Assembly: GCA_028554645.1 (NCBI GenBank)
Contig: JAQOOI010000009.1
Coordinates: forward strand, 62,001-126,000
DNA: 64,000 bases
Direction: 5' to 3'
Source of the DNA: Omphalotus guepiniiformis
Lineage: Eukaryota; Basidiomycota; Agaricomycetes; Agaricales; Omphalotaceae
The notes below the pieces were generated by a model. It had not been told where the DNA came from. It ran no database searches and was given only the letters and a program-made list of their open reading frames with translations. The position numbers and the translations under genes were made by a program. Shown here in pieces: positions 21,284 to 31,992 of this stretch. Numbering within the stretch: position 1 is the stretch's first letter; each line of letters begins with the position of its first letter.

Positions 21284-24200
21284 ATGGAGTCGGAAGACGA
21301 GAATAGCACGAATTTCCATGTTACTCAAACGAACGGTGTCAAGAAAAGAAGGCTTCAAAATGCTTGCGATGAATGTCGAAGGAGAAAGAGTAAGTCTAAA
21401 ACTCAGTCTTTCTCAGCAGCCTTACATCTTACCAGTATCCAGCTAAATGTGTGTACTGTCCCAACTGAAGGCCGGGCTCACTCATCCTCTATGCACGAAA
21501 CTCAGGTGATAGTGCAAGAATGCCAGATGGTATTTGCACGAATTGTCAATCCTTCAAAACTGAATGTACCCATGTAATGACGAAGAAGGTAGGTCCTGGG
21601 TTTGGGGATAGACATGCGAATCTTACGTATAAGATTGACTCTGATACTATTACTCATTCACTATTAGAAACGCGGACCGCCTAAAGGGTAAGTAGAAGAA
21701 TGTTACTACAGGAGTGCGTCTACCGTCTTGAGATCTCATCTGCCTATTCACGCAGAACACCCAGAGGAAAGCGGACGATACAGTCAATCGTATCGTCCAT
21801 CTTGTCTACTTCGAAACCATACGAGATACCCGAAACTCAATCTGCAATCCGCGAGCTATTGATTGATTTGGCGTACCACATACGGTCATTAGAAGAAGAA
21901 CTAGCACAAGCAAGAAAGGAACTCGACTCGCCGGCTACAGTAGCTGCCGAATCGACAAACCAAGAGTCACTGAACCGTGTTCCCTCTCTTCGGTCTCCTG
22001 GTACAAGTATATCCAATTGTGGAGGCAAATCGTTAGAAGAGCTCTCTTATTACCTCACACAACTTCAATTGGAGAAACGTACGTCTTTGGCGCGCCATTT
22101 CGGGCAGTCAAGTAATCACGCGCTTGTGAGGAATGCGTTGGATATCAAGAAAGAATACACAGGAGAGCAATTGCCTCTAAATTTGTGGGAAAGACGAATG
22201 GAATTCTTGACCATCTACCCCGTTAGTAGTAAATGTCTCGTCAGGATTATTGATTTTATTGACGCGCATCTTGCAGTGGCAGCTACCTGCCCCAGAGACA
22301 GAGAGTCCTTTTGTCTTTCCAGAAGACGATCTCATGGTGGATCTCATTTCGTTATACTTTGAACATGTGAACAAGTTCATACCAGTTCTCCATCGTCCAA
22401 CCTTCGAACGTTCCATAGCCCAGTCCCTACATCATACAAATCGCAGGTTTGGCGCTGTGTTATTGACGGTCTGTGCTATGGGTGCACGATACTCTAACGA
22501 CCCGCGGGTTTTTTTGGAAGGCTCGACGTCGGGTCATTCGATTGGGTGGAAATGGATAAGACAGGTGGCCTTGATCAGAAACCCGATGTTCTTGGAAATA
22601 CCGTCACTTTACGATATTCAACTGTACGGTGTATGTTTGCCGTTTTGTTGCTCACAAAATATTGGTTTCTCACCAAAGCTTTCTTCGATTTTAGCTTTAT
22701 ATCTTGTTTATGGGGGTAACCTCCACAGCGGAGTCTAGCTGGATCTTGATTGGTATTGGTGTCCGACTTGCACAAACAGCCGGAGCGCATAGGCAAACGA
22801 CTGGCCCGGAGAAGATCACTGCTGAAGTGGAGCTTTGGAAACGTGCTTTTTGGTTGATGTACATGATAGATATGATTGCCAGCATCATTGTGGGCCGACC
22901 AAGAGCTCTATCCTCTGATGAGTAAGTAAAACGCACTTTTTCATTGTTCCGCGCTACGAAGTCACCTCGTTCGCAGTTTCGATGTTGGTCTACCTATAGA
23001 GTGCGACGATGAATATTGGGAGCATCCGGATTCCAGTCAAGCATTTATACAGCCACATGGGAAGCCGTCGGAGGTATCTGCGTTCATTTTACTGATCCAA
23101 CTTTTGGGGATCTTGGGGATGTCGCAGCGTACGATTGTGAGTGAACGCATATATAGACTAACTGCAATATTAGACTCTGACTGCTGCGTATGGAACTAGT
23201 ATGCCGTCCGGCGACCGGGGAGTCTCGATACGGAGATGTCAGCATCGGAATCAAGACTTAAAGCCGTCACTGAACTTGATTCAAGGCTGAACGAGTGGAT
23301 GACATCCCTCCCTGAACATCGTAAGCCATCCTTCACTCACGCAGACCTCTCTGCTTTGTGAAGCAGCTTTGATGACGTCCTCGTCAGTAAAATGGGACCC
23401 AAACCGAGCCAACTTGGATCACTTCAATCAATCCGCCTTCCTACACGTCGTCTATTACTGGGTTCACATTCAGATACACAAACCGTTCTTTTCTTCTGCC
23501 GCCAAAGGCTGCGTCACGCCTTTCCCATCTCTAAGCATTTGCGCTAACACTGCACGAGCTTGTTGCCGTGTAGTGGAAATTCATCAAGATCGTTCCAAAT
23601 GCCCTTGTTTCCCCAATATTACATTGGTTTGTTTATCTTACCTTGCTGTGTATAGACCCTGTGCTAATGTCTCTCTGCTTTCCAGCCGGCGTTGTTCAAT
23701 TCCGCTATTGTTTTGACCCTGAATGTTTGGAGGGAAGGTCGAAATAGATCATGGGTGGACCTCGACAACGCATTTTCCGATGTATATAGATGCATGAACA
23801 TGATACGCGCGCAGGAAAATAGGTATGTGTGTGCAAACTCTAATCTAATATGCATAGTCTTGAGCTCCCTTTGAAGATTTCAGGTAGCTGGTCGTCTATG
23901 GTAAGTACTTCCTCGTAGAATATCTTCCTACTTACTCTGATACTCTTTCTCCAGCGACCAACTCGGCAACCTCGTATCTTTCACTCATTCACGTTCATCT
24001 TCAAAACGTCAGAGGGAGGACCATGAGGCTGAGGCCGCTACTGGTTTGGATGCTGGTAACGCCGAAAGCAGTGTACCCCGAGTACAACCAGAACCTCGAA
24101 AAATTGCCGGTTCAAATCGCGTGTCAGCCGTCCTAGATTCCGCATCGCCGCCGTCGGGAACGCCAGAACACAAATTCACATCAGAGTCTTCCTCATTCAT

Positions 24201-24777
24201 GCTACCGCGCCATAGTAATGACCTCGGAAATTTCCCGGACCTTCAACTTCAACTTGACGATGCATCATTCAGTTGGCCTGAAAGCATTCCACTTCCGGAC
24301 GTATCTCTATTTGGCCCGCAGTACAACACCATGCTACGAACACAAAGTCCTGCGTACTTTGACGAGTCATTTCAGACGGATCTAGCGCAATCAGGAGTAA
24401 GTCATGAGCCCACGCAAGACTCTGTGTCGGATTATTCGCAGAGGCTGGTGACACGAGAATTCTTGATTGCGGGGGGAGCTGAAGGTAACGTATATGATGT
24501 CTTTGAGGAACGAAACGGAGTCTCATTTTCTGGATATTTCTTTGTGATCAGGCCATGGCTCAGTGGATTCACACTTTCACGAACCACAGTCTGAGTCTAC
24601 GACAAACCCCTTAACGATGAGTATGGGCTTAAATGAACATAGGTATGCATTCGCTTTCCGACTTGGTCTTCTTCTTTGGAGATCGCTGATAATCAATTTC
24701 CTAGTGAATGGGATGATTGGGGCACTTACATGGCAGATGTGGATGAGTTACTGCGAGCTATGAATTCTGCGGCTTAA
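21284..24777 (+). CDS. Zn2Cys6 transcription factor, copy 1
   Basis: Fifteen exons join in frame to about 878 aa: 21284-21389, 21443-21448, 21506-21588, 21668-21687, 21756-22221, 22277-22630, 22695-22921, 22977-23136, 23200-23320, 23388-23626, 23686-23822, 23877-23900, 23955-24484, 24552-24642, 24705-24777. The zinc cluster (residues about 28-59) is CDECRRRKTKC then DSARMPDGICTNC then QSFKTEC, the canonical CX2CX6CX9CX2CX6C. A KRGPPKGTPRGKR linker and a short coiled coil (SLEEELAQARKEL) follow. The fungal-specific transcription factor domain begins near residue 235 (FIPVLHRPTFERS, VCAMGARYSNDPRV, MYMIDMIASIIVGRPRALS). The C-terminus is acidic (EWDDWGTY). Gal4-class regulators bind CGG-type sites in the nucleus; this fungal_trans type includes xylanolytic activators, but the targets are unknown. 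The second exon, CTAAAT, is inferred; without it the third cysteine is lost. Confidence 0.85.
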
Positions 24778-25178
24778 ACATGCCGTCAAAGGAAATTGAG
24801 CGGGTTGAAGTTCTCATTTACGCTTCGTGGAGAGAAAGTAAGAGTCATACCGACGAATATGATGTCGAGTAGCGTGGATTTATTCTGTAATCGTTCGGCA
24901 AGGCGACGGCAAGGCGACGGACTCTGAATTATTGAATCCACATTTGCTTCAGTAATCGTCAATTTCAATTTGCCAAGCCATTCAATCATTCATATATATT
25001 CATCGGTCACCATCCAGGGAAGATCCTCGAGCAGCTTCACGGCTTTCTCTTCTACTTACTCTATAACCATTCTCCCAGGCTCGTAGTGCCTCAACAACCA
25101 ATGTGTGTACTTCATCTCGCTTCTACGGTTGTTTTACGGTCTGTAATCCGGAAAATACCGCTTTAGATTTCTACCACC
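24778..25178. other. spacer between the tandem transcription factor genes
   Basis: This contains the 3' flank of copy 1 and the promoter of copy 2. A short direct repeat (ggcaaggcgac twice, about 24896-24919) lies in it. The last 25 bases before the second ATG match the corresponding bases before the first (ctttagatttctaccacc), showing that the duplication included the promoter-proximal region. Confidence 0.6.
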
Positions 25179-28100
25179 ATGGAGTCGGAAGACGAAAACA
25201 GTGATGGTATTCATGCTATTCAGACCAACGGTGCCAAAAAGCGAAGACTTCAAAATGCTTGCGACGAATGTCGAAGGAGAAAGATTAAGTCTAAAATCAA
25301 GATTTTCTCAGCAGCCTTACACCTTACCCTTCTTAACTGGCAGTTAAATGTGCGTGATAACCCCGGGCAGGGCGAAGTGAGGGCCCGGTTCACTCATTCT
25401 CTACGCACGAAATTCAGGTGATAGTGCAATGATGCCAGATGGTACTTGCACGAATTGTCAATCCTTTAAAACTGAATGTACCCATGTAACGACGAAAAAG
25501 GTAGGTCCTTGGGTTTGGGGACAGACCTGGAATTTCACGTATAAGATTGACTCTGATACTCGTCATCTGCATTAGAAACGTGGACCGCCCAAAGGGTAAG
25601 TAGAAGCTTGCCGCAGGAATGCTTGTTCTTGCATATGCCCACCGTCTTGAGTCCTCTGCTCACTATTCATTCAGAACACCCAGAGGGAAGCGGACGATAC
25701 AATCAATCGTTCGGTCCATTCTATCGTCATCATACAACATACCCGAAGCGCAGTCTGCAATCCGTGATTTGTTAATCGATTTCGCATACCACATACAGTC
25801 GTTAGAAGAGGAGCTAGCGCAAGCAAGAAAGGAACTTGCATCAATCGCCACAATGGCTGAAACATCAAACCAAGGATCAGAGAGCCGTGTTATGGACCGT
25901 CTGCCTTCTCCTCGAACGTCTGACTCAAGTACATCTGATTCAGGCGACAAAGCGTTAGAAGAGCTGTCTCACCAGCTCACACAGCTACAACTGGAGAAGC
26001 GTTGGTCTTCGGCGCGGCACTTTGGTCAATCAAGTAATCGCGTGCTTGTATTGGACGCCCTCGACATCAAGAAAGAATACACAGGAATACGATTACCCCC
26101 AAAATCGTTTAGTATTGGGGACAGACAAATGGAGTTCTTAAAGATCCACCCGGTTAGTAACTGAATGTCATTAGAGTCGCGGTTTTAACTGAGGCCATCA
26201 CGCAGTGGCAGCTAGTACCTGCGTCGGAAACAGAGATTCCGTTTGATTTTCCAGAGGATGATCTCATGATGGAACTGGTTTCGTTATACTTTAAACACGT
26301 GAACATGTTCATCCCAGTCCTCCACCGCCCCACATTCGAACGGTCCATCGCCCAGTCCTTGCATCATTCAAATCGCCGGTTTGGAGCTGTGGTACTGACA
26401 GTCTGTGCCTTGGGCGCACGAAACTCCAACGACCCCCGAGTCTTTTTGGAAGGCTCGACATCAGGTCATTCAATCGGGTGGAAATGGATAAAACAGGTGG
26501 CCTTGATCAGAAACCCGATGTTCTTGGAAATACCGTCGCTTTACGACATTCAACTGTATGCTGTATGTATGCCATTTGAAGCTCTTCAAAACAAAACTTT
26601 GATTTCTCATCAAATTTTTCTTCAATATAGCTTTATATTTTATTCATGGCACTGACTTCCACAGCAGAGTCCAGCTGGATCTTAACTGGCATTGGTGTCC
26701 GACTTGCACAAGCAGCCGGAGCACATAGGCAAAAAACGGGCCCGGAGCAGATCACCGCTGAAGCGGAGGTTTGGAAACGTGCCTTTTGGGCGATATACAT
26801 GATAGATATGATTGCCAGTGTATTTTTGGGTCGACCAAGAGCTCTTTCTTCTGACGAGTAAGTAAAAACGCACTTCTCGGTGTTTCATGCATCGTAGTCA
26901 CATCACTCGAGCCAGATTCGATGTTGATCTGCCTATCGAGTGCGACGACGAGTATTGGGACCATCAGGATAACAGTCAAGCATTTAAACAGCCAGATGGG
27001 AAGCCATCACTGGTGTCCTCGTTCATATCACTACTCAAACTGTTGGATATTCTGGGAATGTCGCAGCGTACGATAGTGAGTCTCTGCGCGCTACTACGAT
27101 GATATGCTCTGACTGCTGCATATAAACCTAGTATTCTGTCCGACGACCGGGTAGTCTTGATACGGAGATGTCGACGTCGGAATTAACTCAGAAAGCTGTC
27201 CTCGAACTTGATGCGAGGTTGAATGAGTGGACAGCGTCCTTACCTGAACATCGTAGGTCCTCTTTCTTCACTCACACAGTTCTTTCTGCTTTGCAGAGCA
27301 GCGAGCTGATGTTTTTCTTCAGTAAAATGGGATCCAAATCGAGACAATATGGATCATCTCAATCAATCGGCCCTCTTACATGTCGTCTATTACTGGATTC
27401 ACATTTTGATACACAAACCATTCATCTCTTCTGCCGCAAAAGGCTGCATCACGCCTTTCCCTTCTTTAGCCATTTGCACCAATGCTGCTCGAGCATGTTG
27501 TCGTGTAATGGAGGTTCAACAATATCGTGCCAAATGTCCTCTTTTCCCCAATATCACATTGGTTGGATGATTTTGACATCGATTAGTATAGACCCTATGC
27601 AAATGACGCTCTGCTGTTCAGTCGGCGTTGTTTAATTCCGCCATTGTTTTGACCCTGAATGTTTGGAGGGAAGGTCGAGATAGATCATGGTCGGACCTCG
27701 ATAACGCGTTTTCCGATGTATATAGATGCATGAACATGATACGCGCACAGGAAAATAGGTATGTTTGTAGAACTCCAGCCTCATCATATACATGGTCCTG
27801 AGCTACGATTGCAGATTACAGGTAGCTGGTCGTCTATTGTAAGTATTTCCTTATAGAATATCTTCCTAGTACTCACCCTCTTTCTCCAGCGACACACTTA
27901 GCAACCTAGTATCTTTCACCCATTCACGCTCATCATCAAAACGTCAGAGGGATGAGCATGAGGCTGAGGATGCGGCCCCTACTGGTTTGGATCCTGGTAA
28001 CGCCGAAAGCAACATACCCCGAGTACAACCAGAACCTCGAAAAATTGCCGGTTCAAATCGCGTTTCAGCCGTCTTAGATTCCCAGTCGCAACCACGACAT

Positions 28101-28727
28101 AAACTTCCATCGGGGTCTTCCTTATTCATGCTACCGCGGCATAGTAATGACTTTGGCAATCTTCCGGGCTTTCAACGTCAACTTCAACTCGACCATGCAT
28201 CATTCAGTTGGCCTGAAGGCGTTCCACTTCCCGACGCGTCTTTATTCGGCCCGCAGTATAACGTTATGTTACCTATAACACAGGCTTCCGGGTTTTATGA
28301 TGACTCGTATCAGGTGGACAGTAACTTCAACCTAGCGGGTTCAGGAGTGGGTGGAGAGCTCGCTCAGGATTCTGTGTTGGATAATCCTCAGAGGATGTTA
28401 ATGGCACACGGCCGCGGTTTATCAATGACTGCGTCAGAGACTGGAGGTAACGATGTGATGTCTTTACAGCGAATCGAATTCTCATTGATCATTTCTTGCA
28501 TGATCTTCTTTTTGTGATCAGGCCATGGTTCAGTCGATTCGGTCTTGTATGAAGCACAGGCTTTGACAGACGTCTCGGCAATGGGTTCAAATGAAAATAG
28601 GTATGGTTTGTTTGATATGTCTTCAATGGAATTCCTGATTATGAATTCTCCTAGTGAATGGGATGATTGGGGTACATACATGGCTGATGTGGATGAGTTA
28701 CTGCGAGCTATGAATTCTGCGGCATAA
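25179..28727 (+). CDS. Zn2Cys6 transcription factor, copy 2 (broken splice donor)
   Basis: Tandem paralogue of the preceding gene with the same exon plan (about 888 aa if fully spliced): later exons 25418-25500, 25576-25595, 25675-26152, 26206-26562, 26631-26857, 26916-27075, 27132-27252, 27323-27561, 27622-27758, 27815-27838, 27890-28446, 28522-28600, 28655-28727. The microexon TTAAAT (25344-25349) with its CAG and GTGCGT flanks would give RKIKC, completing the zinc cluster with SAMMPDGTCTNC. However, the first intron's donor reads TTAAGT at 25285 where copy 1 has GTAAGT. Retaining the 59-nt intron would shift the frame. All other junctions and the fungal-specific domain (FIPVLHRPTFERS) look intact, so the gene may be recently damaged, use a rare donor, or start downstream and lack the zinc cluster. 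Confidence 0.75.
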
Positions 28728-29137
28728 GCTGCATAGGGTTCTAATTGAGTTGTGTTAGTCATTTACATTACGTGGACAGGAAGTACAATGTCGCGGCCGC
28801 AACCCCCCCTTCTACTACTATGACCATCGGACCTAGCGTATAAAGACTATATGAACAACACTCAAAACGAAGAGGAAAGCTAAATCCTCAAATATATACC
28901 TCTAAATCTATTGTACATACACATGATAATACAAAAGCCTCTGCAATCCAACAGGCGTCTTACTTTTGACCTGATCAACTCCGGATTTATCTACGCTACT
29001 TAAAATACCTCGACTCTCTCGAGGCAACAACAGCCCCAAAAAACAATTCACACAAATCATTTACATGATCCGGAGATGAATATGTTGGTTCTTTCTGGCA
29101 TGATCTTCAATGTTCATACCGTATGAATTTCCCCAGC
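28728..29137. other. convergent 3' flanks
   Basis: This lies between the stop of the plus-strand transcription factor and the stop of the minus-strand glycosyltransferase. A/T-rich, with possible polyadenylation context; no gene seen. Confidence 0.5.
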
Positions 29138-31159
29138 CTAAAGTTTCCCATCAACCCGATCCTCTAGAATCTTAGCCACAGTAGGCCCATGTACCGGTAT
29201 CTGTGCACCTTGAAACCCTTCTGGGTAGGCTACACGCGGTTCGTTGGGGTATGTATAGTGTGTATAGTGAATAGAGTGTTAAATAAGATCTGAAGGTTGT
29301 TTCGAGTGAGAAAGAATAGATACTCACGTATCGTTCCATACAGCAAAGTGCTCCATACCGAGTGCTCTGGAAGTCCAGTGGTAATCATGCGCGAAGCCGC
29401 CGGGGTAGAAGATTTCGATGACGGTTGAGATGCGGGTTGGGGGCATGAAGACTAGATGTGTGAGACCTGTGGAAGAAAGATGTGTTCGGGCGAAGATATA
29501 GATTGTTTTGAGGTATAACTCACCATTTCCGTGGACACCAAGAAGGAACTGTGAGGCCAATTCGTAAGATCAATGACCTTTCGAAAGTGACACCAGACGT
29601 ACCGTAGTTCTTGAAACAACCCTAATCTGCTCATCCTTAGTCAACTTCTCCGCCAACACAACATTCAACTCCCACCCTCTCTTCTTACAAATTTCCTCAA
29701 GAGCAACAACCAACGCATCATGCGCTGCATCAAGTAACTTTCTCCTCGGACCTCCCTGTCGACTGATATAAGTTACAACAACCTTCTTCGGCATAGGCAG
29801 CACACTTTTCTCAGCCCACTTATTAGTGATTTGACTAAGTGCAGCAGCAGTGACCTTTGGTTCATCAGCTTCCGCTCCTCCTGCCCATCGGACAATAGCA
29901 CCACGAAGTGGTTCCCACCAACCACCAACCCTCTCGCCTCTAAGTTTCCCTTTCGAACGCATATACTCATATGCTTCCGCTGCGACCCTCTGCGTATACC
30001 GACCTGTCATCTCCCCTTGGAACGAAGAGAGTCTATCGACAAGAAGAACAAGAGGGAAGTGGAATGCTCTATCGGGTGTACCGATTTGATCCCCCCCTTC
30101 CCCGACGGTATTGATCTCGCCATTGACGTACTTGATCAATCCGTTACCTGTACTGGGAAACCGACGACGTGTAGCTTCAACTCTATCCATCCAATCTTCT
30201 TGTACTTCGACGGTTAACCCGGGGTACGCTGTGCGTAGGAAATGTGCGTCGAATCCTGGATCGTCTCGCCATCCTTTTGCTGGGGCTTGTTTGAATAACA
30301 CACGGTGGATTGGTGGGATTTCGTATGAAGGTTCGTCGGGGTAGTGGAAGAGGTATGAAGAAGGGTGGATGGTTGTTGGTGAAACAGGGTATGCGGAGGG
30401 ATTCCGAGGGGAGTCTTTGAAGAGATGTTGATTTGATGTTATCGTAGCTTCGATAGGGGGTGAAAATGCTCCGTGCCAGAATGCTTGAACACCGAAGAAA
30501 GTCTCAGCTACGAAGTGGAAAAAGTGTCCGATGAATTTTGGGTGGTCGTTGATGAAGACCTGCAGTTCGACAATACGACAAATCAAAATCAGGAAATGTT
30601 TTTGAAGGATGATGGCCTTAGGCTATAGTCAACTCACGGTGTTTCCTTCTATACTCAAAACACGATTTCTTTCTCCTAAATGAAGATTCCCTCCCCATCT
30701 CTGCCTCGCTTCTTCGGGGCTAATAAAGTCCATGTGTTCCTTCGTCGGTTCCCATGTCGTCATATTATTGTTATCTGCCCTAACACCCGTGCTTGTCATC
30801 ATTCGGAAATGAGGAAAGGTCGAGCGGTTCGACTCGGAGGATAGGAGATACAGTACTCCGTCGGACATGTACAAGTCTTGAAAGAGCGTCCAACCTGGTG
30901 CATGGTGTACAATGGTTGTTTCGGGAAGAGAGGAAGCTAGTTCTATCGAGGGGGGAGATGTGCTGCTGTCAAATGCTGGATCTTGCGTCGAAGTACCGAA
31001 GAAATGCGAATGGGGGGATCCATGGATGTGGTTGCTGATTACAATTGAATTGAGAGACGGTGGCGGATAGAGCGTTGTTATGAGGCGCATAAAACATGCG
31101 CCGACGAGGAACAGTAGGGTATCTCGTCGGGTTAGAGATGGGCGTAGTAGGAAAGTCAT
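29138..31159 (-). CDS. GT61-family glycosyltransferase, type II membrane protein
   Basis: Exons: 31159-30638, 30559-29603, 29548-29524, 29466-29328, and a last exon ending in TAG at 29138, about 587 aa. The start ATG is followed by a basic residue and one membrane span (DTLLFLVGACFMRLITTLY, residues about 13-31), the layout of a Golgi type II enzyme. GT61 (DUF563) features: FINDHPKFIGHFFHFVAETF, the PPIHRVLFKQAP strand, VVVTYISRQGGPRRKL, and the donor-site segment LLGVHGNGLTHLVFMPP followed by VIEIFYPGGF. Members transfer xylose, arabinose or GlcNAc to glycans; the substrate cannot be told. The end VAYPEGFQGAQIPV fits the family, but the frame requires an acceptor at 29259-29260 that reads CA instead of AG, so the final junction is in doubt. 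Confidence 0.8.
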
Positions 31160-31992
31160 AGCGGTGTGTCAAGGTGTTGAGACTCCCAATGTTGGTGGAG
31201 CTTTGAGGGACTGCGGTAATGGAATCCTCTAAATATCAGCAAATCGTTTACGAAAACGGCAGGATGCGGGAGATCGTGAATGACTTTCGTGATCAGATGA
31301 AACCTTTTCTAAATCAGCAAAAAGTTAGACAATGCATACACCGAGGACAGAAGACCAAGCGTTATAAAGGTGTAAACTTTGTGAACACGTTTCTTCACAT
31401 CATCATTTCTTCGATGTAAGGCCAAGCCATGAAAATATGAAAAATATTCTTACCACCGTTTTTAGGCCGTGCTGTCTTGACTCTCTAAGTGCGCTATACC
31501 GGCATGGCTCCCTTGATATCATTGAGTGCCACCGAAGCAACTCAGGTCTTGCTTCTACACCGCTTTTGGTATTCAATAGGTTTGTTTTTCCTCGGTCAGT
31601 GAATTTTACGTAGAAGTAATTTCGACGATTCTCGGAGAATAGATCTAGAGTTGATTACGGATGTCCAAAGAGGGAAGACGAATGAGACCTATATGATAGT
31701 GAATCTGAGACTTTGTTACTGCCAAGTAAAATCCGACTCAACCTACCAGCATTCTAATCTTGACGTTCGCCTTGGAATCATTTCAAGAATTATTTGAGCA
31801 ATCCTGGTCGAAGAACGTTGGAGAACAAGCGCTGTGTATTTGAGAATCATTCATAGATTTAATTCATCCTGTTAAAGGTATAGGCAAACAATGCTAAACA
31901 GGGAACGCTTGGCATTTCACGAACCGTCTTTCATTGCACCTTCCAGTCCATAAAATACTTACCGGCTGTCCTCAAAAGGACCCTTTTGAGCA
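31160..31992. other. divergent promoter region
   Basis: About 830 bases between divergently transcribed genes (glycosyltransferase left, EMC1 right), so it should contain both promoters. A small plus-strand frame at 31219-31419 is lysine/glutamine-rich with no motif; I do not count it as a gene. Confidence 0.5.

Noticed and set aside
21284..21577. Reading copy 1 of the transcription factor straight through the first intron
   Set aside because: This gives a protein lacking the second half of the zinc cluster and ending early; the spliced form matches the family to the C-terminus.
31219..31419. 66-codon frame between the glycosyltransferase and EMC1
   Set aside because: No motif and no conservation evidence; lies in a divergent promoter region.
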